A stretch of DNA of 64,000 nt from Halodurantibacterium flavum (GCF_042681825.1 NZ_JBHUGH010000002.1:369363-433362); one strand, 5' to 3'. Positions 1-8,768 are shown, counted from the first letter of the stretch. Numbers and translations: made by a program. Notes: a model not told the origin generated them from the letters alone.

Positions 1-2
1 TC

Positions 3-557
3 ATCGTGACGCGCTGCGACAGCGGGCTGGACAGCCTTGCCGATCTGGAGGGCCGCGTGCTGGCCTTTGCCGATCCCGACAGCACCAGCGGCTATGCCGT
101 CCCCTATTACAACCTGGTCGAACGTGAGGGCATCACGCCCGAGAGCTATTTCGCCGCGACGCCGTTTTCGGGCAGCCACGAGGCGGGCGTGCAGGCCGTC
201 GTCAACGGCACCTTCGATGCCGCCGCCACCTATCAGGACAGTGACATCAACGGCATCCCGCAGCGCATGGTGCGCAAGGGCATGATCGAGGCGGGCAGCG
301 TCTGCAAGATCTGGGAATCGCCGGAAATCACCTCGGGGCCTTTCACGGCGCGCGCCAATCTGCCGGCTGGTCTGGTCGAGGACATGACCCGCGTGATGAT
401 GGCCTTCCCCGAGGCCGAGCCCGAATCCTTTGCCGCCGTGCGCGGCACCGTCGCCGAGGATGAAAACCCGACGGTCGGCTACATGGAGGTCGATCACGAC
501 CGCTATCAGTGGATCATCGACATGCGGGAATGGCTGCGCCAGAAGCGCCGCAGCTGA
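3..557 (+). CDS. phnD: Phosphonate ABC transporter substrate-binding protein PhnD, 5'-truncated
   Basis: The frame is already open at the window edge, so the N-terminus and signal peptide lie upstream; about 184 codons remain. The visible part reads like the C-terminal lobe of PhnD-type periplasmic binding proteins: residues such as DPDSTSGYAVP and FSGSHEAGVQAV match the anion-binding loops of that family, and the chain ends in a basic tail (WLRQKRRS). PhnD captures phosphonates, or phosphite/phosphate esters, in the periplasm for the PhnE permeases encoded next. A strong hairpin separates it from the first phnE. The family is clear from context with two PhnE proteins; the exact ligand is inferred only. 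Confidence 0.9.
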   Translation: MVTRCDSGLDSLADLEGRVLAFADPDSTSGYAVPYYNLVEREGITPESYFAATPFSGSHEAGVQAVVNGTFDAAATYQDSDINGIPQRMVRKGMIEAGSVCKIWESPEITSGPFTARANLPAGLVEDMTRVMMAFPEAEPESFAAVRGTVAEDENPTVGYMEVDHDRYQWIIDMREWLRQKRRS

Positions 558-567
558 CCGCCCGGCC

Positions 568-596
568 CCGGGGCTGCGCATGTGCCGCGGCCCCGG
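568..596 (+). terminator. Intercistronic hairpin after phnD
   Basis: A stem of seven perfect pairs (CCGGGGC at 568-574 with GCCCCGG at 590-596) extends inward by a G-U and three more pairs, closing a loop of about 7 nt. There is no T-run, so it is more likely a 3' mRNA-stabilising or partial attenuation structure than a full terminator. It lies between the binding-protein gene and the permease genes. Confidence 0.55.
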
Positions 597-620
597 CACC
601 GCCCGATAGGAGGAAACGCC

Positions 621-1598
621 ATGGCCAGCCCGACAGCCCCCTTTTCACCCGGCGGCGCGGTTCCTGCCGGAACCGTCCCGCCCAGGGGCGCATCCGCCGC
701 AGCGGCCCGCGACGGGTTCGAACGGGACTTCCGGATCCGCCGCCGCCGCGCGCGGCTTTACTGTGCGGCGGGCAGCGCCGTCTTTCTCGCGCTCTTCCTG
801 CTCAGTTCGTGGCTCGGGGATTTCTTCAAGGTCACGCAGGTGACACTGGCCGATGGCAGCCGCGACTGGCGCTGGATCATCCCCGCGGGCCTGCCGCGCC
901 TTGGGGAATACCTGTCCAAGATGGTCCCCGTCCTGCGCCCGGAAACGCTGGGCGCCGATCTGGCGGAATGGTTCTGGCGCTGGCGCGTCTGGGCCTGGCT
1001 GCTGCTGGAAACGGTGCTGATCGCCTTCATGGCGACGGTGCTGGGGGTGATCGGCGGGTTCCTTCTGTCCTTCCCGGCGGCGCGGAACCTGACGCCCAAC
1101 GGCGCGGTGATGTGGCTTTGCCGCCGCTGGCTGGAGATCGCCCGCACGGTGCCGGAACTGGTCTGGGCGCTGATCTTCGTCTTCTGCTTTTCGGTGGGTC
1201 CGATGGCGGGGGTGCTGGCCATCGGGCTGCACACGACCGGCGCGCTTGGCAAGCTGTATTCCGAGGCGAACGAGAACATCGACATGCGCGCCCTTGATGG
1301 CGTCAAGGCGGCGGGCGGCAGCTGGTTCGACCAGATCCGCTATGGCGCGGTGCCGCAGGTGCTGCCCAATGTGGTCAGCTATACCCTGCTGCGGTTCGAG
1401 ATCAACGTCCGGTCCTCGTCCATCATCGGCTATGTGGGTGCGGGCGGGCTGGGCCAGGAATTCCGCACCGCCATGAGCTTGCAGGAATATACCGACCTCT
1501 CGGCGCTCTTCATCATCATCCTCATCACGGTGAGCTGCATCGACTATGCCTCGGACGCGCTGCGCCACCGCATCATCGACGGAGAGGCCCGGTCATGA
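621..1598 (+). CDS. phnE: Phosphonate ABC transporter permease PhnE (first copy)
   Basis: The 325-residue inner-membrane permease has an N-terminal cytoplasmic stretch, a first membrane span near residues 50-70 and a BPD_transp_1 core with the EAA-type cytoplasmic loop (around GVKAAGGSWFDQIRYGAVPQ), which docks the ATPase. The end of the core has the PhnE signature SSIIGYVGAGGLGQE. The start at 621 was chosen because TAGGAGGA precedes it at good spacing; an upstream in-frame ATG lacks this. It overlaps the second phnE by four bases (ATGA). Paired PhnE permeases are common in phosphonate importers. Confidence 0.92.
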   Translation: MASPTAPFSPGGAVPAGTVPPRGASAAAARDGFERDFRIRRRRARLYCAAGSAVFLALFLLSSWLGDFFKVTQVTLADGSRDWRWIIPAGLPRLGEYLSKMVPVLRPETLGADLAEWFWRWRVWAWLLLETVLIAFMATVLGVIGGFLLSFPAARNLTPNGAVMWLCRRWLEIARTVPELVWALIFVFCFSVGPMAGVLAIGLHTTGALGKLYSEANENIDMRALDGVKAAGGSWFDQIRYGAVPQVLPNVVSYTLLRFEINVRSSSIIGYVGAGGLGQEFRTAMSLQEYTDLSALFIIILITVSCIDYASDALRHRIIDGEARS

Positions 1599-2461
1599 CC
1601 GCATCCGCCCCCATATCCGCAGCGGAAATCGCCGCCGCCCGCGAAAAGGTCCCCCATGCGTTCCGCGTGCCCCCTGCGGTGCGGGCCCGGCGCTGGGTCG
1701 TCCGCGCGGTGCTGGCGGGGCTTTTCGTCTATTGCCTCGTCCTGTTCGACTTTTCGCCGGCCCGGATCGCGAACGGGCTGGCGCGGCTGGGCAATGTGCT
1801 CTCGTTCATGTTCCCGCCCCATGTCTGGGACAGCTGGCGCGACTTTTCCGAGGTGCTGAAGGGTCTGGGCGAAACGCTGTCGATGGCCTTTCTGGGCACG
1901 GTGCTGGGCGCGGTCGTGGCCTTTCCGCTGTCTTTCCTGGGGGCGCGCAACATCAACCGGCTGACATTCCTGCGGCTGGGGGTGCGCCGGGGCTATGACG
2001 TGATCCGCGCGGTGGAAACGCTGATCCTCGCGCTGATCTTCATCCGCGCCTTCGGGCTGGGGCCGCTGGCCGGTATCCTCGCCATTACGGTGAGCGAGGT
2101 GGGAACCTTTGCCAAGCTTTTCTCCGAGGCGATCGAGAACAGTTCGGAACGGCCCGCCGACGGGGTGCGTGCGGCGGGCGGGTCGCGGCTGCAGGTGATC
2201 CGCTATGCGCTTTTGCCGCAGGTGAACCCGGTGATCCTGTCGGTCATCCTCTACAACTTCGAATCGAACGTCCGGTCGGGCACGATCCTTGGCATCGTCG
2301 GGGCGGGGGGCATCGGCTTCCTGCTCAGCGACCGCATCGCTGCCTATCGCTGGGACGAGGCCTGGTCGATCATCTTTCTTATCATCGTGATGGTCTATGT
2401 CGTGGACTGGCTTTCCGGCCTGATCCGCCAGCGGCTGATCGGAACGGAGCCCCGCAAATGA
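1595..2461 (+). CDS. phnE: Phosphonate ABC transporter permease PhnE (second copy)
   Basis: A 288-residue permease homologous to the preceding gene product. It shares the EAA loop (DGVRAAGGSRLQVIRYALLPQ) and the GILGIVGAGGIGF-like terminal signature, so the two probably form a heterodimeric channel. Its ATG overlaps the stop of the first phnE, and its own stop overlaps the next start, both as ATGA, indicating translational coupling. No phnC ATPase is visible; it is presumably upstream of the window. Confidence 0.92.
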   Translation: MTASAPISAAEIAAAREKVPHAFRVPPAVRARRWVVRAVLAGLFVYCLVLFDFSPARIANGLARLGNVLSFMFPPHVWDSWRDFSEVLKGLGETLSMAFLGTVLGAVVAFPLSFLGARNINRLTFLRLGVRRGYDVIRAVETLILALIFIRAFGLGPLAGILAITVSEVGTFAKLFSEAIENSSERPADGVRAAGGSRLQVIRYALLPQVNPVILSVILYNFESNVRSGTILGIVGAGGIGFLLSDRIAAYRWDEAWSIIFLIIVMVYVVDWLSGLIRQRLIGTEPRK

Positions 2462-3066
2462 AGCAACTGACGCCCGAACCCACCGTGCATGAAACCGCCG
2501 TCGTGGTGGATTGCACCCTGGGCCGGTTCACCGAGATCGCCGCCCATGTCACGATGCGAGAGGTCGCGTTCGGTGATTATTCCTACATCGTGCGGCACGG
2601 CAATGTCGTCTGGTCGACCATCGGCAAGTTCTGTTCCATCGCCGAGGGTGCGCGCATCAATCCCGGCAACCACGCGACATGGCGGGCGAGCCAGCATCAT
2701 TTCACCTATCGCGCCGCCCAGTACGGCCTTGGCGAGGATGATGCGGATTTCTTTCAGTGGCGGCGCGATCACTGGGTGACGCTGGGCCATGATGTCTGGA
2801 TCGGTCATGGCGTCACGGTCCTGCCCGGGGTGAGCATCGGCACCGGCGCCGTGGTCGGCGCGGGCGCGGTGGTCACGCGCGACGTGGACCCCTACACGAT
2901 TGTCGCGGGCGTGCCCGCCCGCCCGATCCGCCGCCGCTTTACCGAGGCGCAGGCCGAGGCGCTGATGGACATCGCCTGGTGGGACTGGGATCACGACGCC
3001 CTGCGCGCGGCCTTGCAGGACATCCGCGACCTGCCGATCGACGCCTTCATCGAACGCTATCGCTGA
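2458..3066 (+). CDS. Hexapeptide-repeat transferase of phosphonate operons (DapH/LapB-like)
   Basis: A 202-residue left-handed beta-helix protein. Hexapeptide repeats run from about residue 10 (VVVDCTLGRFTEIAAHVTM) and again near residues 110-150 (VWIGHGVTVLPGVSIGTGAVVGAGAVVT), with a chloramphenicol-acetyltransferase-like HATW segment near residue 75. The family is regularly found in phn operons, where an acetyltransferase role on phosphonates or pathway intermediates is suspected but not generally proven. It is coupled by ATGA to phnE and is the last gene of the visible operon, ending before a convergent hairpin. Substrate unknown. Confidence 0.85.
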   Translation: MKQLTPEPTVHETAVVVDCTLGRFTEIAAHVTMREVAFGDYSYIVRHGNVVWSTIGKFCSIAEGARINPGNHATWRASQHHFTYRAAQYGLGEDDADFFQWRRDHWVTLGHDVWIGHGVTVLPGVSIGTGAVVGAGAVVTRDVDPYTIVAGVPARPIRRRFTEAQAEALMDIAWWDWDHDALRAALQDIRDLPIDAFIERYR

Positions 3067-3081
3067 GGCGGGGGCGCCCAC

Positions 3082-3103
3082 ACGGCGCCGGGGCGGGCGC
3101 CGT
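3082..3103. terminator. Hairpin between convergent genes
   Basis: Perfect 8-bp inverted repeat ACGGCGCC / GGCGCCGT with a 6-nt loop, lying between the stop codons of the hexapeptide transferase (plus) and the M20 peptidase (minus). No T-tract follows, so it may act with Rho or as an mRNA end-stabiliser for both transcripts. Confidence 0.5.
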
Positions 3104-3117
3104 CATCAGGCGGCGTG

Positions 3118-4488
3118 TCAGACCCGCCCCAGCCGGTCCAGCAGCGCGGCGCCCGTGCGGATGCCCTGCAGGAAAAGGTCGACCCGCAGGTTCTCGTTCG
3201 GGGCGTGGTTCGCGCTGTCGGCATTGGCATAGGGCATCACATAGGCCGGGACGCCGAGGATTTTGGTAAAGACGTAATCCGGCAGGCTGCCCCCCATCGA
3301 CGGAAAGACCAGCGGCGCTTCGCCGCGCGCGGCCGTGATCGCCTCGCGCAGGACCTCTCCCCAAGGATCGTCGAACGGGGTCTTTGACGGCAGCATCCCG
3401 CCCTGCGGGATCACCTCGACCCCCGGCGCGTGCCTTTCCACATGGGCGCGCAGGCAGGCCAGCACCTGATCGGGGGTCATCCCCTCGACCAGTCGGATGT
3501 CGCATTTCGCCACCGCCTCGCAGGGCAGCACCGATTTCGACCCCGGTCCGCCATAGCCGCCGTGCAGGCCGTTGATCGTCAGCGTCGGGTGAAACATCAG
3601 CCGGTCCCAGAACGGGCGGTCGTCCGGCGCGTCGAGCTGCGCGATCCCCATCTTTTCCATATAGGCGGGCAGGTCGAGCGGCAGCGCACGCGCCGCCGCG
3701 ATCTCGGCCCCGGAGGGCGGGACGATCGGGTCATGCAGCCCCTCGATGGTGATGCGCCCGCCTTCGTCCTTCATCGAGGCGAGCAGATGCACCAGCGTCC
3801 AGACGGCGTTCGGCACCACGCCCCCGTAATTGCCGGAATGGGTGTCGCGCACCGCCGTCCGGGCGCGAAGCTCAAAGGCGAACATCCCCCGCACCCCATG
3901 GGTCAGCGTCCCGCGCCCGGACTCGTGCAGCGGCCCGTCCGCCGTCACGACGAAATCGGCCCGCAGCCGGTCGCGGTGGGCGGCGATGAACTCGGCGATG
4001 CGGGGCGATCCGATTTCCTCCTCGCCCTCCAGCAGCAGGATCAGGTTGCAGGGCAGCGTGCCATGCACCGCCAGATGCGCCTCGATCGCCATGATCTGCG
4101 CGAAATGCTGGCCCTTGTTGTCGGCGATGCCGCGCCCATAGATGCGCCCGTCGCGGATCGTCGGTTCAAAGGGCGGGCTGTCCCACAGGTCGAGCGGGTC
4201 AGCCGGTTGCACGTCGTAATGTCCGTAGAGCAGCACCGTCGGCTTCGCCGGATCGACCGTATAGCGGCCGACCACAAAGGGATGGCCCGCGCTTTCCACC
4301 GTTTCGACATCGAGCCCCAGACCGGCCAGCATCCTGACGAGGCGTTCGGCCGCCTCGCGGATGCCGATATCATGGGCGCTGATCGAGGGGTGGCGGGCAT
4401 AGTCGATCACGCGCGCCAGATATTCGTCATGCCGTGCCGCGATATGGTCGAAAACGGAGGTCAGGCGGTCGGCGGGGTCTGCGGTCAT
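3118..4488 (-). CDS. M20 family dipeptidase/metallopeptidase
   Basis: A 456-residue cytosolic zinc peptidase of the ArgE/DapE/CPG2 (M20) family, closest to nonspecific dipeptidases. Metal-site motifs are present: LYGHYDVQPAD near residues 87-97 (first zinc His and the following Asp), GRGIADNKGQ (bridging Asp) and the catalytic LEGEEEIGS with the general-base Glu. The dimerisation/lid domain lies in the middle and the final His ligand region near the end. The start at 4488 follows AGAAGG; the open frame extends much further upstream, but that extension is basic and has no family similarity. It is transcribed alone, away from the sulfate operon. Substrate is inferred to be short peptides or N-acyl amino acids. 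Confidence 0.88.
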   Translation of the reverse strand: MTADPADRLTSVFDHIAARHDEYLARVIDYARHPSISAHDIGIREAAERLVRMLAGLGLDVETVESAGHPFVVGRYTVDPAKPTVLLYGHYDVQPADPLDLWDSPPFEPTIRDGRIYGRGIADNKGQHFAQIMAIEAHLAVHGTLPCNLILLLEGEEEIGSPRIAEFIAAHRDRLRADFVVTADGPLHESGRGTLTHGVRGMFAFELRARTAVRDTHSGNYGGVVPNAVWTLVHLLASMKDEGGRITIEGLHDPIVPPSGAEIAAARALPLDLPAYMEKMGIAQLDAPDDRPFWDRLMFHPTLTINGLHGGYGGPGSKSVLPCEAVAKCDIRLVEGMTPDQVLACLRAHVERHAPGVEVIPQGGMLPSKTPFDDPWGEVLREAITAARGEAPLVFPSMGGSLPDYVFTKILGVPAYVMPYANADSANHAPNENLRVDLFLQGIRTGAALLDRLGRV

Positions 4489-4742
4489 TCCGATATCCTT
4501 CTGGCTGGCGGGCCGAGCTTTGACCACATGCCGCCGGGGTTCAACCCGTGGCGGGGGGGAAGGGCCGGAGAATTTCCTTCTCCAAACACGATACAATCCG
4601 CCGAGATTTTTTCCTTGCTTAACACGACTTCTCCTGTCGTTATTTAGGTCATTGGCGGACCTGCCATGCCCGCCGAATCCCGGGTGCAGGCCACGGCAAA
4701 AACCCGAATGACGACGCAACCCGACCGAGGAGAGGACGAAAG
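4489..4742 (+). promoter_or_regulatory. Leader/promoter region before the sulfate operon
   Basis: About 250 bases without a convincing gene, and more AT-rich than its surroundings around 4575-4650. It holds a small hairpin ACGAC-TTCTCCT-GTCGT (4624-4640) and possible GC pairings around 4655-4690. It must contain the promoters of the divergent M20 peptidase and of the sulfate operon. I could not match it to a known sulfur riboswitch by eye. Confidence 0.4.
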
Positions 4743-5024
4743 ATGACCCTGCATGACCGACGGATGACCCGCAGCATGAACCAGGTCGCCGGCATGGCCG
4801 CGCCCCTCGCGCCGAACGCCTCGGCCACGCCTCTTTGCGCCGTGACATTGATCGACCGGCGCACCGGACGTCCGCATCGGGTGAACGGGGCCGCGCTGGT
4901 GGCGCTGGCCCGCGACCCCGATCTTGCCGCGCGCGAGATGCTGGAGGGCCGGGACACCACGATATGGGAGGCCCGCATCCAGCCCCTGCCGGCCCCGGCC
5001 CTGACCTCGGCCGCACCGCTCTGA
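4743..5024 (+). CDS. Small hypothetical protein upstream of the sulfate importer
   Basis: A 93-residue soluble protein that I do not recognise. It is preceded by a very good ribosome binding site (GAGGAGAGGA) and ends 32 bases before the sulfate-binding-protein gene in the same orientation, so it probably belongs to the same transcript. The middle (about residues 30-80) looks folded: CAVTLIDRRTGRPHRVNG followed by a short helix with acidic residues (ARDPDLAAREMLEG). The N-terminus is Met-rich with three internal Met residues; no signal peptide or membrane span is seen. A sulfur-related role is suggested only by position. Confidence 0.6.
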   Translation: MTLHDRRMTRSMNQVAGMAAPLAPNASATPLCAVTLIDRRTGRPHRVNGAALVALARDPDLAAREMLEGRDTTIWEARIQPLPAPALTSAAPL

Positions 5025-5056
5025 TCCCTCGCCCGATTTTTTCAAAGGACCGTTCC

Positions 5057-6034
5057 ATGTATCTCCGTTCCGCTGCCCTTGCCCTGATCCTGCTTGCGCC
5101 CGCGGCGCAGGCGCAGACGCTGCTGAATGTCAGCTACGACCCCACGCGGGAACTTTACCGCGAGTTCAACGAGGCCTTCGCCGCCCATTGGCAGGCGCAG
5201 GGCAACGCCGCCCCGGTGATCGAGACGAGCCATGGCGGATCGGGCGCGCAGGCCCGCGCGGTGATCGACGGGCTGAACGCGCAGGTGGTGACGCTGGCGC
5301 TGGCCGGCGACATCGACCGGATCGCCGAGGATACGGGCAAGCTGCCCGCCGACTGGCAAAGCCGCCTGCCGCATAACTCGAGCCCCTATACCTCGACCAT
5401 CGTCTTCCTGGTGCGCGACGGCAATCCCAAAGGCATTTCCGACTGGGGCGATCTGGTGAACGAGGGTATCGAGGTCATCACGCCGAACCCCAAGACGAGC
5501 GGTGGCGCGCGCTGGAACTATCTGGCCGCCTGGGCCTGGGCCGAGCGCAACGGCCGCGATCCGCAGGAATTCGTGGGCCAGCTTTTCGCGAACGTGCCGG
5601 TGCTGGACACGGGCGCGCGCGGTTCGACCACGACCTTCGCGCAGCGGGGCATCGGCGACGTCCTGCTCGCCTGGGAAAACGAGGCCTATCTGGCGCTGGA
5701 GGAACTGGGCGAGGACCAGTTCGACATCGTCGTGCCCAGCCTCTCGATCCTGGCGGAACCGCCGGTGGCGCTGGTCGATGGCAATATCGCCGATGACGCG
5801 CAGCGCGAACTTGCGTCGGCCTATCTGCAATACCTCTATTCCCCCGAGGGGCAGGCGCTGGCCTTCAAGCATTTCTACCGTGCCTGGGACGACAGCGCCG
5901 CCGACCCCGAGGATGTCGCCCGCTTTCCCGATCTGGAACTGGTGAGCATCGACGATCTGGGGGGCTGGGCCACGCTGCAGCCGGAACATTTCGGCGATGG
6001 CGGCATCTTTGACCAGATCTACGTGGCGCGCTGA
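5057..6034 (+). CDS. sbp: Sulfate/thiosulfate ABC transporter substrate-binding protein
   Basis: A 325-residue periplasmic binding protein with a Sec signal peptide (about residues 1-20, ending in AQAQ). The mature N-terminus LLNVSYDPTRELYREFN and the motif SHGGSGAQARAV are hallmarks of Sbp/CysP proteins, where the SGGS-type segment hydrogen-bonds the sulfate oxyanion. Later motifs NPKTSGGARWNYLAAW and DVLLAWENEA also match. AAAGGA precedes the start. It is followed after two bases by cysT. Whether sulfate or thiosulfate is preferred cannot be told from sequence alone. Confidence 0.94.
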   Translation: MYLRSAALALILLAPAAQAQTLLNVSYDPTRELYREFNEAFAAHWQAQGNAAPVIETSHGGSGAQARAVIDGLNAQVVTLALAGDIDRIAEDTGKLPADWQSRLPHNSSPYTSTIVFLVRDGNPKGISDWGDLVNEGIEVITPNPKTSGGARWNYLAAWAWAERNGRDPQEFVGQLFANVPVLDTGARGSTTTFAQRGIGDVLLAWENEAYLALEELGEDQFDIVVPSLSILAEPPVALVDGNIADDAQRELASAYLQYLYSPEGQALAFKHFYRAWDDSAADPEDVARFPDLELVSIDDLGGWATLQPEHFGDGGIFDQIYVAR

Positions 6035-6036
6035 TC

Positions 6037-6912
6037 ATGGCCGCTCCCGCCGATCTGACGCTTTCGCCCCGCCTTCGCCGGCAACCGCTGGTGCAGCGGA
6101 CGGCGATGCCCGGTCTCGGCCTTTCGGCCGGGATCACCCTTTTCATGCTGTCGCTCGTCGTGATCCTGCCGATGGGCGCGCTCTTGCTGAAGGGGGCGCA
6201 GTTCGGACCCGCCAATGTCTGGGAGGTGATCAACCGTCCCCGCGTCTGGTCGGCGCTCTGGCTGTCGTTCCGGCTCTCGTTCCTGGCGGCGGCCTTCAAC
6301 CTTGTCTTCGGCGTGATCCTGGCCTGGGTGCTGGCGCGCTATCGCTTTCCGGGCAAGCGGCTGGTCGATGCGGCGGTGGACCTGCCCTTTGCCCTGCCGA
6401 CCGCCGTGGCCGGCATCGCGCTGACGGCGCTTTACGCGCCGAACGGGCCGCTCGGCAGCCTTGCCGCGCAGATCGGGTGGAAGATCGCCTATACCCAATG
6501 GGGCATCTTCCTGGCGCTGGTCTTCGTGGGCCTGCCCTTTGTCACCCGCACCGTCCAGCCGGTGATCGAGGAAATCGAGCGTGAGGTGGAAGAGGCCTCT
6601 GCCACCCTCGGTGCCAGCCGCCTGCATACCCTGCGCCGGGTGATCGGGCCGATGCTGATGCCCGCCGCGCTGACGGGCTTTGCGCTCGCGCTCGCGCGGG
6701 CGGTGGGGGAATACGGCTCGGTCATCTTCATCGCCGGCAACATCCCCCTGCGCACGGAAATCGCGCCCCTGCTGATCGTCATTCAGCTGGAGGAGTTCAA
6801 CTATGCCGCCGCCGCATCCATCGGGATCGCCATGCTGGTGATCAGCTTCGCGATGCTTCTGGCGATCAACCTCATCCAGATCTGGAGCCGGAGAAGGATC
6901 GGTCATGTCTGA
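6037..6912 (+). CDS. cysT: Sulfate ABC transporter permease CysT (CysU)
   Basis: A 291-residue inner-membrane permease with about six spans and the BPD_transp_1 fold. The EAA loop EEASATLGASRLHTLRRVI couples to the ATPase, and the motif FALPTAVAGIALTALYA is typical of CysT. It starts two bases after the sbp stop and overlaps cysW by eight bases, so it is a tightly coupled operon member. It forms the sulfate channel with CysW. Confidence 0.94.
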   Translation: MAAPADLTLSPRLRRQPLVQRTAMPGLGLSAGITLFMLSLVVILPMGALLLKGAQFGPANVWEVINRPRVWSALWLSFRLSFLAAAFNLVFGVILAWVLARYRFPGKRLVDAAVDLPFALPTAVAGIALTALYAPNGPLGSLAAQIGWKIAYTQWGIFLALVFVGLPFVTRTVQPVIEEIEREVEEASATLGASRLHTLRRVIGPMLMPAALTGFALALARAVGEYGSVIFIAGNIPLRTEIAPLLIVIQLEEFNYAAAASIGIAMLVISFAMLLAINLIQIWSRRRIGHV

Positions 6913-7801
6913 TACAACGCTTCGCCTTGTCGCACCCGTTCCCCGGCCCGCCCCTGCGGCCCGTCGCAGCGCGACCGAGGAATCGCCCCTTGCCCGCGGC
7001 ATCCTGATCGCGGTCGCGCTTGGGGGGCTTCTGCTGCTGGTCGGCGCGCCGCTGGTCGCGGTCTTTGCCGAGGCCTTCGCGCGCGGCTGGGGCGCGGCCG
7101 TGGCCAGCCTGCAAAGCCGCGACGCGATGTCGGCGATCCGGCTCACACTGCTGATCACCGCCGTTGCGGTGCCGCTGAACGCAGCCTTCGGCATCGCCGC
7201 GGCCTGGTTCATCACCAAGTTCGACTTTCGCGGCAAGGCCTTCCTGATCACCCTGATCGACCTGCCGTTCAGCGTCAGCCCCGTGGTCGCGGGCCTGTGC
7301 ATCGTGCTGCTCTTTGGCGCCAATTCCGCGATGGGCGGCTGGCTGGTCGCGAACGGATTCCCCATCGTCTTTGCGGTGCCCGGCATCGTCCTGGCGACGG
7401 TCTTCGTGACCTTTCCCTTTGTCGCGCGGGAACTGATCCCGGTGATGATCGAACAGGGCCGGTCCGAGGAAGAGGCCGCATTGACCCTTGGCGCATCCGG
7501 CTGGCGCGTCTTTCGCACGGTGACGCTGCCCAACATCCGCTGGGCGCTGCTTTACGGCACGCTTTTGTGCACCGCCCGGGCGATGGGGGAATTCGGGGCG
7601 GTCGCGGTCGTTTCGGGCAAGATCCGGGGCCAGACCGCAACCATGCCGATCACCATCGAGATGTTCTATAACGAGTATCTGTCGGTTGCCGCCTTTTCCA
7701 TGGCCGCGCTGCTCACGGGGCTCGCGCTTGTCACCCTGACCATCAAGACCGTTCTGGAACTGCGCCATGCCGACAGCCTGTCGGCCACCCGGCGCCATTG
7801 A
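6905..7801 (+). CDS. cysW: Sulfate ABC transporter permease CysW
   Basis: A 298-residue permease, partner of CysT. It has an extended N-terminal cytoplasmic segment (residues 1-35), about six spans, and the EAA loop EEEAALTLGASGWRVFRTV. The segments DLPFSVSPVVAGLCIVLLFG and MGEFGAVAVVSGKIRG are characteristic of CysW. It overlaps the end of cysT and is followed 13 bases later by the ATPase gene. Confidence 0.94.
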   Translation: MSDTTLRLVAPVPRPAPAARRSATEESPLARGILIAVALGGLLLLVGAPLVAVFAEAFARGWGAAVASLQSRDAMSAIRLTLLITAVAVPLNAAFGIAAAWFITKFDFRGKAFLITLIDLPFSVSPVVAGLCIVLLFGANSAMGGWLVANGFPIVFAVPGIVLATVFVTFPFVARELIPVMIEQGRSEEEAALTLGASGWRVFRTVTLPNIRWALLYGTLLCTARAMGEFGAVAVVSGKIRGQTATMPITIEMFYNEYLSVAAFSMAALLTGLALVTLTIKTVLELRHADSLSATRRH

Positions 7802-7814
7802 GGGAAGTCGCATC

Positions 7815-8534
7815 ATGCATATCGAGATCGACGAGATCGCCAAGGAATTCGGCACCACCACCGCGCTGCATCCCGTGTCGCTGGCCATCCCCTCGGGCGC
7901 GCTGGTCGCGCTTCTGGGGCCGTCGGGGTCGGGCAAGACGACGCTTCTGCGCATCCTGGGCGGGTTGGAGTTCCCCACATCGGGGCGGGTCCTTTTCAAC
8001 GGGCAGGATGCCACGGGCCTCAGCGTGCAGGAACGCCGCGCGGGGTTCGTGTTCCAGTCCTATGCGCTCTTCCGGCACATGAACGTCTTTGAAAACATCG
8101 CCTATGGCCTGCGCGCCCGCCCCCGCGCGACCCGCCCGGGCCGGGCCGAGATCGACCGGCGGGTGATGAAGCTGCTGGACCTGATCCAGTTGCCGCATAT
8201 CGCCACCCGCTATCCGACCCAGCTTTCGGGCGGACAGCGCCAGCGCGTCGCGCTGGCCCGCGCGCTGGCGATCGAGCCGCGGATGCTGCTGCTCGACGAA
8301 CCCTTCGGCGCGCTCGACGCCAAGGTGCGGAAAGAGCTGCGGCAGGGATTGCGCGACATCCATGATGAAACCGGGCTCACCTCGGTCTTTGTCACCCATG
8401 ACCAGGAAGAGGCGATGGAGCTTGCCGATCTGGTCGTCGTGATGTCCATGGGCCGGATCGAGCAGATCGGCCGCCCGACCGAAATCCGCGCCAGGCCCGC
8501 GACCGAATTCGTGCGCGAGTTCATCAGCGCGTGA
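7815..8534 (+). CDS. cysA: Sulfate ABC transporter ATP-binding protein CysA (short form)
   Basis: A 239-residue nucleotide-binding domain that energises sulfate import. Walker A GPSGSGKTTLLR is near residue 35, the Q-loop VFQSYALFRHMNVF near residue 80, the ABC signature LSGGQRQRVALARAL near residue 136, Walker B MLLLDEPFGALD, and the switch His VFVTHDQEEAME. Enteric CysA proteins are about 350 residues and carry a C-terminal TOBE-type regulatory domain; that domain is missing here and the gene ends cleanly after REFIS. The start was set at MHIEIDEI, after AGGGAAG. The last gene of the operon. Confidence 0.93.
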   Translation: MHIEIDEIAKEFGTTTALHPVSLAIPSGALVALLGPSGSGKTTLLRILGGLEFPTSGRVLFNGQDATGLSVQERRAGFVFQSYALFRHMNVFENIAYGLRARPRATRPGRAEIDRRVMKLLDLIQLPHIATRYPTQLSGGQRQRVALARALAIEPRMLLLDEPFGALDAKVRKELRQGLRDIHDETGLTSVFVTHDQEEAMELADLVVVMSMGRIEQIGRPTEIRARPATEFVREFISA

Positions 8535-8768
8535 CACGGGACGGGCGCCTGCGGTTGAAGCCGCCCCCGTTTGCTGAAAAACGTCACGTGCAGAGATCGC
8601 CTGTGAGGACGCCGCCTCGATCTGGAGCGCGGGCCAGACTGGCCTGCTGGCCGGAGGTCATGACGCTGGCACTTGCCAGCGGATGGTATGAGGGCATGAC
8701 CCATAGCGAGACGGGGCACCCGCGCCCGCCGCTCTGCCAGGTTCCGGCGGGTTGACCGGGGCAGCGTG
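8535..8768. other. Intergenic stretch after cysA
   Basis: Between the convergent cysA and HxlR-regulator stops. A weak hairpin (GCGG-TTGAAG-CCGC) close to the cysA end may help termination. An open plus frame crosses the region but has no plausible start signal or recognisable sequence. I see no gene here. Confidence 0.4.

Noticed and set aside
4489..4742. A SAM-type riboswitch before the sulfate operon.
   Set aside because: No recognisable conserved core could be matched by eye; kept only as an undefined leader.
4489..5058. Extending the M20 peptidase upstream to 5058.
   Set aside because: The extension is basic, Pro-rich and without family similarity; a good ribosome site and the normal N-terminus are at 4488.
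8531..8755. A 74-codon frame after cysA.
   Set aside because: It begins within cysA's end, lacks a start signal and resembles nothing known.
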